Of a DNA stretch of 64,000 nt, positions 48,501 to 59,000 are shown piece after piece. The stretch spans positions 7,736,501 through 7,800,500 of the forward strand of contig JAWNZC010000322.1 of NCBI GenBank assembly GCA_035771165.1, given 5' to 3'. This stretch comes from Paragorgia papillata. Its lineage: Eukaryota; Cnidaria; Anthozoa; Scleralcyonacea; Coralliidae. Every line of letters begins with the position of its first letter. Within the stretch, counting starts at the first letter, position 1. A program made the translations under genes and the position numbers. Below the pieces are notes generated by a model that did not search any database, was not told where the DNA came from, and saw nothing but the letters and a program-made list of their open reading frames with translations.

Positions 48501-51500
48501 ATGACGGAAGTCGCCAAGAAAAAATAAGTTTCAGATAGTGAAATATGGCGACTTTTACTAGGCACGTGGAACTATCATATATACAGTATAAACATGTTGG
48601 TGTTTCTCTTGACAACTAAAAACTAAAAGCACAAGTAGAGAAGTTTCAATCAACCAATAACCACGATCAGCCAAAAACTGGCCGATTATCATCTGTTAAT
48701 TGATTCTCTTAACGATTTCTGTCTACATCTCACCTCTTTTTTCTTGTAGTAGCAAAGAGCATCGTCAAATAAGACAAACCATCTTGTTTTCCAATTATGA
48801 CGCACATATCCCTAAACAATTAACAAAAGTTGTTAACCCATACAATACCTGCCCGTTCCGCGACCAAAAACGTCTGCTTTGCTTTAATCGGGACTTTAAG
48901 ATGCTAGGACGACGATGGCGGTTAAAAAGCAACATGAATTTTACAATTTAAAGAAGTCACGGTTAACTGACTATTATACTGTATTTAAAAGCCTCAGTAC
49001 TGCTAAAATGATCCCAGTGTCTGTATTGAGGTCAATCTTAAGCAACAGTTCTCATCTCTTGGCTGTTGACGTCGTCCTGAAGACGTGAAAATGCTCGAAG
49101 TGGCGTTGTATAAAGAGTGAGGTTGAGTTTACTATTGCGACTAAAAATTATTCATTCTCTTTGTTTTGCAAAAAAAAAATATTTTGTTTAAAGGACGTCG
49201 TCGTTGAGGTTGACGTCGTAGATCTGTTTAACGCCAGACAATTTTACTCGTCAAAAGGAGAACCATCAGGCAGTCTAGGCACCAATGCGTTTAAGAAACT
49301 TTACTTTTAAAAAATACAAAATGATTGCCCATGTAACATGTTGCTTGATGAAAACACAAGAGTGAGCAGTATCCCAAGAATATCATGCAGTCTTTTTTAA
49401 AGCCTATACCCGTTCCAAGTAATAGCAATATTAACCAAGCGTAAGCCATCATGAAAATTACTTTATGTAATAGTTTAACTTTTCATTCCGGTTTGGTTTA
49501 TATCCGAAAGCACACAGTAGCTCTAAGACGTGCAACCGCATTTTACGCGCAAATGCGCATGCAGAACATCACGTAGCGTTTCGCAATCCATAATTTAACG
49601 TCATATAGAACGTCAACTACAGCGTATAGCACTATAGCGTAATGTCTCAGGACGCAACGTCAGGGTGCCCATCTTGATAATTCGTCATGCCAAAAAGCAC
49701 GTGGACACCCTGTGGGCAGACTCGAAAAGCACGCGGGGACTGTGGCGGACTCGAAAGACGCGCGGGGGACTGTGGCAGGGGATTTAAAAACACGAAAAAC
49801 GGTTGCCGGAAGCGGGAAAAAAGACGGAAACAAGGAAAAAACGGGGAGAAAGTGGGGAGGAAGAAAAAAAAATATAAGGGATGAAACACAAAACTTTCGA
49901 CGTGGAATGTGTTCCGCAAGTAGCCAGTACATCTCGTATCGTCGGGGCCCACCGTTAGATAGTCGGTAATTCCAGGTATTTTCAAAATGTATGGTCGTGA
50001 AAGAGTTTTGGGTGGAATTGAGAATGCTCCGATTAATAACACAGCTGGTTACAACGGAGCAAATGTCTTGAATGAAAAGCGTTTAATTAATTGGTAAGTA
50101 CTTCAAACTGATTTTGATGCCACTTTAACCGTGATCAGTGATTCGGAAAACTGTTCACTTATGCATGATGGTTTATTTTAGATAGCTGACGATTAACATG
50201 ACAGCTCAAATGTAAACAATATTATAAATCACTGCTCTATACTGATACAAAGACAAATTTTAATTTAGGGATTTTTTCCCCTTTTGATAGGATTTTGAAG
50301 AAGGATTTTGAAGAAGGATTTTGAAGAAATAATCCAAATCATTAATACTGATAGTAATAAAGTCTGAAAAATACTGAAACCAACTGAAACTTAGAGTCAG
50401 ATGAATGTGCAATAAATCAATAATCCGAAGTGTCAACGATGATGTAGTATCCTAGCTACTTGCGGAACACATCTCCCGAAAATAAGATATGTAATTTAGC
50501 TGCAAGATCACGGTAAAAAGTTGAGACTTTGCATCATTTTGATTTATATTTTGATAAATGAGTCATTATCACAACTATTTCGTCTCAAAAATTTTAATAC
50601 CTATAGGCGCTTAAAACGATGTTCAAAACAAGGAAGAATTCGTGTTTCATCCGTTTATTATTTTCCTTGGCACACCACGACCGAGTGTGCCACAGTCGCC
50701 CGCGCGTCTTTCGAGTCCGCCACAGTCCCCCGCGTGCTTTTCGAGTTTGCCCACAGGGTGCCCACGCGCTTTTTGGCATGACGAATTGTCAAGATGGGCA
50801 CCCTGTGCCAAGAACGTATATAGCGTATAGCGTAACGTCTCAGGACGCAACGTAACGACGTACTGTACACGTAACAAAAAGTCAGTAGCATAACGTCTCA
50901 AAACGGAACGGAACGCAACGTGTCGGAATGTTGCGTCGCGTAACATGTAAAGTCTATGTCTTACAAAGATGTGTGGAGTTTCAGAACATGACGTAAATCT
51001 TGAAACACACTGCATGGTCTGCACATTGTTTCCACACTGTCCAGTGTAAATTTTTCAGAGCACAAACTGCCTCAACTATAGCTAAAATCAATTCTGCTCT
51101 GTCCTCTCTGGAAGACGGACACTTACAGTAGCTGAGACATGTGGGTGCAAATACCTTCATGTGTAAACATCGTAGATACAACAAATCTTTCGGAATGGAA
51201 CAGGAAAATAGAGAGGCAAAGTTTTGCCGGATTTGGTCTGAACTCGGTATAAATTTTCGAGTCCTGACCACCCAAAGTAAGACGTTCCACTACGTTGTAA
51301 GACGTTCCACTACGTTGTAAGACGTTCCACTACGTTGTAAGACGTTCCACTACGTTGTAAGACGTTCCACTACGTTGTAAGACGTTCCACTACGTCGTAA
51401 GACGTTCCACTACGTTGTAAGACGTTCCACTACGTTGTAAGACGTTCCACTACGTTGTAAGACGTTCCACTACGTTGTAAGACGTTCCACTACGTTGTAA

Positions 51501-54500
51501 GACGTTCCACTACGTTGTAAGACGTTCCACTACGTTGTAAGACGTTCCACTACGTTGTAAGACGTTCCACTACGTTGTAAGACGTTCCCCTACGTTGTAA
51601 GACGTTCCACTACGTTGTAAGACGTTCCACTACGTTGTAAGACGTTCCACTACGTTGTAAGACGTTCCACTACGTTGTAAGACGTTCCACTACGTTGTAC
51701 TGTAAGACGTTCCACTACGTCGTAAGACGTTCCACTACGTTGTACTGTAAGACGTTCCACTACGTTGTAAGACGTTCCACTACGTTGTAAGACGTTCCAC
51801 TACGTTGTACTGTAAGACGTTCCACTACGTTGTAAGACGTTCCACTATGTACGTTGTAAGACATTCCACTACGTTGTACCGTAAGACGTTCCACTACGTT
51901 GTACTGTAAGACGTTCCACTACGTCGTAAGACGTTCCGTTCCGTTCTAATACGTCCTGCCATATTGTAAGACGTTCCACTACGTTGTGAGACATTAGGCT
52001 AGCCTACATTGTAAGACGTTACGCCACGCTGTAAGACGTTCTGCTACGTTGTAAGACGTTCCACTGTGTTCTAAGACATCGCGCTACGTTAAAACAGTTA
52101 AAAGACGTGCTTCATTCAAGAAAATGTTTTTTAGAACATTTTCTTCAAATTGGCAGGAAAGACGACGATTGTCTAAATTTTGTTTTAGTATAAATCAACT
52201 ACTGGGTAATCACCGATATACAATGAATAGCTCAGCCAATCAGAGGGCAGTATTTGCAATAGACTCCACTGGTTGGTTTCTACTAACTCTGTATATATGC
52301 CACTCTGTGTTGAAATAATGCTATAATTTTACCTGTTACATTACAAGTAACAATGCAGTAAGACTGATTAAATGTTAATGCTGTCAGACGTACCTGTTGT
52401 GCACTTGTGCTACATAGCATTTATTATTTGCAATGTGGTCAACTACTGTACACATATACCACACTATGCTGCAAGAGCAAAAAGTTATGCTGCAAGATCA
52501 TTTACACTACTGACAATAACTGGTGTGCAAGACTGCATGATATGCTACATTGTAAGAATAATATGCTACACCAATTTTGCTAAGCTGCGAGATCAAATCC
52601 ATGATGGTATATAAGATGTGATAAAATATATGCTTGACAAAATCAAAAATTCAAAAACAGGAAAATTTATATATTAAATACTTATTAACCAAGTGCAAGG
52701 TCTGTGATGGGAAAGTATTTGCCACACATTTGCCCTGAGCCATATAATAAATATACTAATCAAATTAATTAAAAATTCATGAAGAAAATTCAAAAGAAAT
52801 GAATATTTAATCAGTTAGTCAGAAGTCAATAGTTAATGACCCTAGTCCCAAGTTGTACAAATTATTACTGGCTTTTAATGTCAATTCTAGATACTCTTTA
52901 AGACACAAACGACTTTTTATAGAACCTTGTTATCATACTAGTCTGATAGATTTAGAAAGTCTTTTATTCCCACTTCTGTCAATACATTCTAGACTTGTAA
53001 TTCATAGTATTTATTTTAGTTAGTTCATCCAATGTAATTTTGCTGCAATATTGCTTCTTATTATTAATTATTATTATTATTGGAAAAAATTTAAAAAAAC
53101 ACAAACTGGGTTGGGGGGGATTGACGATCATAAGAATAATATTACAGTGAGGTGTGGCTTATTAACAAATGGCCAGCTCCAGCAGTAGAAGGATCCATGA
53201 TCGGATTCGCAGTAGCCTTCAGAGTTATTAGTAAAAAAATATAGAAGAGAGGCAGACAACTTCTTTGCTTGTCCTTTATTTAAATAAGTCTTACTTTAAT
53301 GCTTTTAATATAAGTAAACATAATTTGCATTGAGAAATGGTTATTTCATTATTTCTCCATTATTTCTGTAAACATTTAAATTTAGAATATTAATTATATT
53401 TTTTTAAATTTTAAATGTTAAATTAGAGGTGAAATGTTTAAATTAATTACATGACTTGTAAGTTTCCACAGAATCATGATTGTATATTTATTTGCAAATA
53501 AATTACAACTAAGCAACTGTGTCAGACTTGATGCAAATCATTTTAAATTTGTTCAACTGCATGCTAATTATATTACTTACTGTACTCAACATTGGTTATG
53601 ATGAGTAAAGAAGCTCTGCACTAACGAATATGGAATAAAGCCTTTCAAAATTGCTTTGACCTTTTTTTAGCAATTTCCCCAATTTTTGGGGCTAATTTGG
53701 CAGTCTACATTAGAAATGTTCACAGACTTTGTGCAACCCTGGCAAGTCCATAGAGCAGCAATCCATTGTTTTGTCCTCCAATAAATAGGTATGTGCATTA
53801 GAGACGAGCCGGAAACTAATCGGCAAAGCCGATTAATTGGCCAATTTAAAATAATCGGTAATTGCTGATTATTTTGAATAATCGGCAAAATAATCGATGC
53901 ATGTCTCAAATAAAGCTTTTCATGAATGACGCAAGCACACACACCATAAGTCCGTAACTGCATAAGCCCAAACACAATAGTCCTTATTTCACAATGATTA
54001 CAGAGCATTTCACATAACTCTTGATGGAAGAGTTCCGCAGTCAGGCGTTTGCCACAAAGTTTACGAACTCCGCAAATTTGTTAAGCATAGCAGCTGATCA
54101 AATAGCAAGCATCAAAACAAAGTAGCAATGTTTGTCGCCAACTTCGGAAACAATGAACCGGAACTTCGGAACTCTAGCCTGTCAAAAGATTTGTGAAACG
54201 CTTTTAAAAGTTTAAATTTTAAAACCAACACAAGAAAATGGCAAAGGATCTTCATCAGTTGAGGTAGTCACAACCGAGAACATCTCAACCCAGGAAAAGA
54301 GCCACAGTACTGAACCTCATCAAGACCTATGGTCTTGCTTCGACGAGATTGTTGGGTCAAATGCCAGCCACAAACTTGAAGAAGAGATTGACGACTTTCT
54401 CGCCCTTCCGCTACAGCCATTGCAAGCATGCCCTTATGTTTGGTGGCAAGCAAAGAAACTTGTTTATCCCAACTTGTTTAAAGTTGTGCTGAAGTATCTG

Positions 54501-55688
54501 AGCTTCCCAATTCAGGTGTTTATTCAGAGTGTGTGTTTAGCGAGGCAGGGAACATTTCCACAGACAAACGAAACAGGCTAGCGCTAGCTCACCACATAAA
54601 GCAGATAATATTTTGTTTTTACATCACAATTTGCCAAATACTAATAGCGTAGTGCATACTGATTTATAAAACTGAAAGTCAGACAAACAAAATGAAATTG
54701 ATTCTCAAAACACGCAAAACTAATCATCACGAAACATTTCTGTTATTTCACAAATCTTGTTGCAATTTAGCAATCCCCACAACACTGCGAAACTGCGCAG
54801 GGACTGGTAACCAACAACGTAGCACTAATCGGCATATGCCAATTAATCGGCTGATTATTTGTATTAATCGGCCACCAAATAATCGGCTTCAGTAATCGGC
54901 ATTTTTCGTAATCAGCTCATCTCTAGATCAAACATGAGGAAGAGTGTTTCATCCGATATCCAGCCACCGAGAAGTGCGGTTGAAAAACAAGACCGTGGGC
55001 CAAGTTTTTTAACCAATTTCGAGGTGACTGGATAGAGGATGAAACACTCTTCCGAGTGTTTGATCTACATGTAGCTTCTCAAACAAATCAGTATTTTATG
55101 AAAAAATCAGGTTGAAAGTTGGCAAAATTCTATGCTAATAAGACCAGGTTTCCAGTTCACCATCTTGGTACTGATCTCCTTTGTTTTCATTAATAATTCA
55201 TAAATTATTAATGAGTTTGAGAAATTTTGATCTGAAAAGATCTTCTGTATAAATATAATAAATGAAATAATGCCAGCTACTATGAGTTATAAAAAAGAAC
55301 TTTAGCTTTGGTTCATTTATCTCTAATCATGTTTGTTGATTGATGAAAGCTAACTGACAATAAAAGTTTTTTAAAACTTTTTTATAACTCCGACTTTAGT
55401 AGCCAACATCATTTGGTTTTTACTAGTATTAATATTTTGATTATACATGTACGTTTCGCATGATCTGTCCTTCTGATCACCTAATGAGAATATTTGGCAG
55501 TTTTTTGTATAATAATAACTTAATTAACTAACATTTATAAGATGTTTACTCAGAAAAAAAATTAAATAAAAGTCCAGCAGCTGGCAATAGCCTGATAACT
55601 CAGCTCGACTGATCAGTTGTCCTGCGTACAAAAAATGACTATTTACCTTTTTGACCAGGAAACCTTCTTTCAGTTTGCTTCGATTCAT
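36544..55688 (-). CDS. PLEK: pleckstrin, PH-DEP-PH, 12 coding exons
   Basis: Phosphoinositide-binding adaptor; in vertebrate blood cells a protein kinase C substrate acting in secretion and the actin cytoskeleton. Exons on the minus strand, 5' to 3': 55688-55647, 48811-48734, 48136-48059, 46847-46722, 44918-44830, 43825-43731, 43126-42933, 42304-42218, 41082-41032, 40182-40099, 38987-38915, 36683-36544. All borders are GT-AG, phases agree throughout, and the sum is 1137 nt = 378 residues (human 350). PH1 about 6-105 (KEGFLVKK, GYVRHNWKTRWFVLF, IPLRGCSLVSPC, Trp in LQLWSATI). Ser/Lys linker (ERSEKKSKSSEN), where vertebrates carry PKC sites. DEP about 138-236 (FSGTEVIDWLMSW, GNSLLEQGHV, GGNALYRF). 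Acidic linker (ESDESSDSEDSD). PH2 about 269-375 (VVVKQGFLVKK, EELEEWIFKLQRVC). Start: only ATG before the PH1 opening. Confidence 0.95.
37436..38400 (+). pseudogene. LINE reverse-transcriptase relic in the last PLEK intron
   Basis: Pieces in order: a Lys/Glu-rich stretch ending GKKIYKITKQIERKNKDILE; DEDGKVQIDKEEVKQHW and a YEEELLN; the NYRG block with KLVEHLMKVLEKILDK; and FIDLEKAYDRVSRELV, which contains the reverse-transcriptase motif A (FIDLEKAYD), then LRKKGVPEKLV. Several stops and frame changes separate them. The catalytic YxDD block and the 3' end are absent. Order and wording fit a non-LTR element of RTE/L2-like type. Antisense to nothing: it lies opposite PLEK's transcription. Confidence 0.8.
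39527..39985. repeat. element rich in TTCACCGAAGTG-type palindromes
   Basis: GGTGAATA, TATTCACC and CACTTCGGTGAATAAT recur in both directions, with ATATACCTCGCAGGTGAATA near 39527 and ATATACCTCCCGCAGG near 39960. The phrase CACGCAATCTGATTGGTTC (39554) is inverted at about 10110-10140. Probably a MITE; exact ends unclear. Confidence 0.6.
40680..40747. repeat. AAATC/AAAATA simple repeat
   Basis: Runs of AAATCAAAT, AAATAAAATAAAATA and AAATCAAAATC in a PLEK intron. Confidence 0.9.
41458..42189. mobile_element. inverted-repeat element in PLEK intron
   Basis: TTAAAGTGGCACTATGACGA from 41458 is inverted to 42189 (arms about 120 bp through ATATTGTCTCTTTCTCGAGA). It ends about 29 bases before the PLEK exon 42304-42218 finishes its intron side. 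Non-coding interior. Confidence 0.87.
44555..44664. mobile_element. short MITE in PLEK intron
   Basis: GTGTAACTCC-AGTAACGAACC and GGTTCGTCACTCGGAGTAACAC are inverted; GGACAAGTAGAGAAAACTCT pairs perfectly with its partner. Loop about 17 bases. Confidence 0.88.
45076..45524. mobile_element. MITE in PLEK intron, ends TTAAAGTACTTATGAAATG
   Basis: TTAAAGTACTTATGAAATGA at 45076 is inverted as TCATTTCATAAGCACTTTAA ending 45524. ATATAGAAATCGCTGATAT-type words pair further in, and GTGACGTCACAAGGTGGATC / GATCCACCGTGTGACGTCA form the centre. End sequence resembles the 41458 element. Confidence 0.85.
45983..46204. repeat. fold-back bordered by (AAT)n
   Basis: (AAT)n at about 45983-45997 and 46182-46204. 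Between them GGACTTGAAATA, GGACTAGAAAT and CTAGTCC-type words pair, and AAACTCGTTAATAATTCATG (46003) matches a motif near 9110. Confidence 0.65.
46478..46695. mobile_element. MITE with TAA duplication, PIF/Harbinger type
   Basis: AGCCCTAATCAAACGAGAAC...AAGTCATCGCAAGTTGGCAG is perfectly inverted over about 45 bases to 46695. TAA flanks both ends (46475-46477 and 46696-46698), the 3-bp target duplication typical of PIF/Harbinger. It ends 27 bases from the PLEK exon 46722-46847. Confidence 0.88.
46848..48058. other. PLEK intron with fold-back repeats
   Basis: 46877-46960 has the CCCCTATTAAGTGGACAC / GTGTCCGCTTAAGAGG type motif known from many dispersed repeats. 47510-48010 holds several alternating copies of AATTTTCCCGTGCAT, TTAGAAGACAAAGAAATC and GGGAAATTTA-TCGC in both directions, a decayed fold-back cluster. 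Confidence 0.65.
49987..50093 (+). other. exon-like open frame with splice donor
   Basis: ATG at 49987 opens 35 codons (MYGRERVLGGIENA..., ...VLNEKRLIN, then a split Trp codon) up to a strong donor TTG|GTAAGTA at 50094. The amino-acid make-up is balanced and protein-like. An in-frame TAG lies shortly upstream. No downstream partner exon was found on the plus strand. It lies inside the inverted-repeat element and inside PLEK intron 1, so it may be a transposon-borne exon or a captured host exon. Not recognised. Confidence 0.35.
50285..50330. repeat. 15-bp tandem repeat, three copies
   Basis: GATTTTGAAGAAGGA type unit repeated in PLEK intron 1. Confidence 0.9.
51277..52110. repeat. 20-bp satellite array
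   Basis: Unit GTAAGACGTTCCACTACGTT. From 51277 to about 51700 the copies are in strict 20-base register with only two or three point changes (CGTCG at 51390s, CCCCT at 51590s). After about 51700, some units carry a 5-base TACTG insertion, and the array decays to about 52110. Roughly 40 units in all. In PLEK intron 1. Confidence 0.97.
52111..53798. other. PLEK intron 1, possible LINE scrap
   Basis: At about 52837-52990 one frame reads FNVNSRYSLRHKRLFIEP, similar to the region before the C-terminal block of CR1/L2-type polyproteins; weak. The remainder is AT-rich with no gene seen. Confidence 0.35.
53799..54925 (+). mobile_element. hAT element relic with transposase C-terminus
   Basis: The ends TAGAGACGAGCCGG...AATCGGC and GCCGATTAC...AGCTCATCTCTA are inverted, and both arms repeat AATCGGC and GATTATT many times. 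Inside, 54360-54520 reads EEIDDFLALPLQ, CPYVWWQAKKLVYPNLFKVV, LKYLSFP; after a frame change near 54515 it reads SECVFSEAGNISTDKRNRL. That is the hAT dimerisation region (W-W, YP, then SERVFS-like and R-N-R-L). The rest of the transposase is gone. No matching 8-bp target duplication could be seen. Confidence 0.82.
54925..55066. repeat. fold-back beside the hAT relic
   Basis: AGATCAAACATGAGGAAGAG...TGTTTCATCC pairs with its inverse ending at 55066. Same style as 23000-23125 (GAGTGTTT, TTTCATC). Confidence 0.8.
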
Positions 55689-56042
55689 GCCAGACGAGTA
55701 TGTCTATGACTCAAACAACTGGAGATCAATATTTAAAATAGCTCCAAATCAAACGAACGTTTATAGTATCAATAAAAGCTTTACGATCCAGGAATGTTGA
55801 GTCATTGAGTGTTGCCAGGATATGAAACAATTGAAAGGCTTTGAAAAATTGATCACAAAACTCCGGCGTGAACCGACAAATACTGAAATACGAACGCGTA
55901 CGAACAAGTACGCTGCTTTCCGAGCGATGACGGCTCTTCCCGAGTTACACAATGATGCTTTTCATGATTTGGATCAAGAAAGAAAGACGAAATAAAGAAA
56001 GAAAGACCATGAAATGAGATAACAAAATTCATTCGTCGAACA
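55689..56042. promoter_or_regulatory. likely bidirectional promoter, PLEK / TGDS
   Basis: 354 bases separate the PLEK and TGDS start codons, which point away from each other. Both 5' UTRs and both promoters must lie here unless further non-coding exons exist. TGAGTCA (AP-1-type) occurs at 55798-55804. No clear TATA box. The segment 55861-55960 is richer in CpG (CGAACGCGTACG, CCGAGCGATGACGG) than most of the window. Confidence 0.6.
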
Positions 56043-59000
56043 ATGGATAAGGAAACGAATTGCAACGTCTGTCGGTGTGAAAGGAAGTTTAGCAAAAGGA
56101 TTCTTGTGACAGGGGGCGCCGGTTTTATGTAAGCTTTTAGATTTTTAATTTTTATATTGATCCCGGGTGGAATCTACAAATTTTCCGTGCACATGACAAT
56201 AGTTCAGAGATTTGCAGTTGTGCGCCTAGAAAATAAGACGTTGTGCACCAATTATCAAATACACTTGATGCACTGCCAGTACAGCACTGGCCTTTTATTC
56301 CATACATGATCTTTGAAATCATGAAATCAATAGAAATTGACAATTCAGTCAATTAATTGATTGATTTTGATAATCAAAGGCCACGAGAATGAAAGTTATA
56401 GATTTGCATCCGGACAATTTTGAAAACACAAGAGGCTTTTTTCATTATTCATTATTTTTATTGACCATTATTTACAAGTGTAATCACTAGATCTTTACAT
56501 CATTGGACACATCAAGAGTTTGCAATCTTTCCCAAATATGTTGTTTATATTCCAAATTAGACTAGTCGATGGTTTTCTTCAAATGTTCATATTAAGGTGG
56601 CTTCATACAGTTTCTAGAAAAATGGAAAATACAAGTTTGAGAGTTCAAAACTTGTGTATAAACAATTCTGAAAAAGAATAAAACTAAATGTTATGCATAG
56701 TTAAACATTCTGACAATCAAAAACTGTTACCAAATAAATAGCAACAGTTGTTGCTATGGCTTGAACAATGATGTTTCAAAATGGCTGCCAATTACCCTTC
56801 AAACTAATTTAATTCGAAAAAAACTTTGGTGACCCCTATGGGTGGCTGTTACCACCAAAAATAGTATGGCAGTAAAATGGAACAGCTTATTGTGAAATGA
56901 CTCAACAAAAACACAAATAAACACAAATGATCCATCGTAATATGTAATAAGTTATTAAACTTTCCAGTACTGTATGGAATCATTGATACTATACTAACAG
57001 AAATGATGCAACATAAATTGAAATGGCTGAACAGTGTGCAGCAAAATGACTGAACAAGTTGTGCAATGATTCAACTAAATATGAATTGATTCAACGTATC
57101 GTGCAATGATTTGATAGATTGTGTGATGGTTCAACCATAGGCAGCCCAAGCACTATCACGTACTGTCTGTCGTATTATATAATATACTTAAAGGTTGGCA
57201 AGTAAATTCACTAGTTCAACTCATCACTTGAATGAATGTCAATACTATTCGCAAATACGAACGTAAATCAATAAAAAAACAACACTTCTATAAACACAAA
57301 TAATCGTACTAACTTGTCACGAACGTTTGTTGCTTAAAACTGTTGTGAAACACCAGAAATTAGTGAAAACAAACAGGGTTTTGTCCAAAAAATTGCCGTA
57401 CCTATGCGTGGTGCAAACATCCTGTTTGACGCCATCATTCGTGAGCAAATATAAGGCATGTCATTGGTCAATCGGCAAAACAAAAAAATTATCTCTGCGT
57501 GATAAATTGGACCAACCGGGGGGGTATTGCAACAGTGCAGTAAAAAAGATTCGTGTAATAAATACAAACTTTTTGTACGTAAAAGTTTATATAACCGTGT
57601 ATAGAAATGGAGCGGCAAGAACGGAAAGGATTCTGTCCCAATGTTCGTTGTTTTATATGGTAAGTGGCTAAAAATTCTCAATCTTTTTTGCTTAAAATAG
57701 AAGGAAGCCAGTTAGTGGCTTTAATACTGGCTTTGACAGACATTTGGCGGAGTTCATTGTTATTTATGCAAGACGACTCATTGTTGCATGTTCGCCGGTA
57801 TTAAATAAACATTCAAACCCAAAGTTCAATAAATATGACATGCATATATAATTAGACGATAGAAAAATAAGGCACGTCGAAACAGATCTTACATTAAGCT
57901 GCATTTACCTTTGCATGCAGGCTTGCAGCAATTTTTTGCAGCTCATCATATATTCAACTGAATGCGAAATTAATTTTTAGTTCGTACAGAAAAACCTCTG
58001 ATTTGTTGTCGTCGAGCAATTGCTTCTCAAAAGATACTGATAAAAGTATAAAACATAGCGATTTTTCGTTTCAAATTTTCCACATTTAAGCTTAGAAATC
58101 AGCAAATATTCTGAATAAATCAAATGTTTATCTACACCACGGACATACTTTTCTATTAAAAACAATACACTTTCACTTTTAATACAAGGACACAAAACGT
58201 GTCAAAGACACTTTAAATATATTAAATATAAATGCCTGAGTTTTCGCCCAGTTTTATTCACTTCCATTAGTTCCATATCATTTATATGCACGAGTCCCAA
58301 AAAGCGTATGAAATATGCCGCAAACCAAAAAAAAACAGTAAAACAGAAAACATAAGATTGCACAGAGGAAAGAGGTGAAAAAGCAATTCCGTTACCTGAT
58401 CATGTCCTCGATGAAATGACAAAAACCCAAGATATCTTGTTTGGAACGACGTATTAAAGCTTAACTGTAATTGCACATCCACTAATCCACGGACCACGGC
58501 ACTAGTTTGATATATAGAAAGCACAAAAACCAACATTGACTCTAGCTTGCATGTCCTATACACATGCAGTTGATCGCTTTTTTTTTTCGAAATCACTCTA
58601 GCTGAAGTCTTTTATAATAGATGAAATAGAACAGTATATATTCGGCAACCAATATATCCTATACGGAGTAGTCAAAGATCTTCAATGTCCACTAATAGTT
58701 TAATACCGGCGAACAACAATGAGTCATCTTACATAAATAACAATGAACTCCGCCAAATGTCTGTCAAAGCCACTAACTGGCTTCCTTCTATTTTAAGCAA
58801 AAAAGATTGAGAATTTTTAGCCACTTACCATATAAAACAACGAACATTGGGACAGAATCCTTTCCGTTCTTGCCGCTCCATTTCTATACACGGTTATATA
58901 AACTTTTACGTACAAAAAGTTTGTATTTATTACACGAATCTTTTTTACTGCACTGTTGCAATACCCCCCCGGTTGGTCCAATTTATCACGCAGAGATAAT

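Larger units (their letters stand above)
49662..50813. mobile_element. inverted-repeat element in PLEK intron 1
   Basis: AGGGTGCCCATCTTGATAAT at 49662, then CGTCATGCCAAAAAGCACG, TGTGGGCAGACTCGAAAAGC and GACTCGAAAGACGCGCGGG, is inverted at about 50690-50813. The outside flanks are also similar to each other in direct order (TAGCGTA-TGTCTCAGGACGCA). An exon-like frame lies inside. Confidence 0.82.

Noticed and set aside
49660..50042. Overlapping open frames on both strands near 49.7-50.0 kb.
   Set aside because: They translate the inverted arms of the 49662-50813 element; only the exon-like frame with a donor at 50094 was kept.
51277..52110. Regular array that could suggest a CRISPR.
   Set aside because: 20-base units are directly adjacent with no spacers, and the DNA is animal nuclear sequence with introns.
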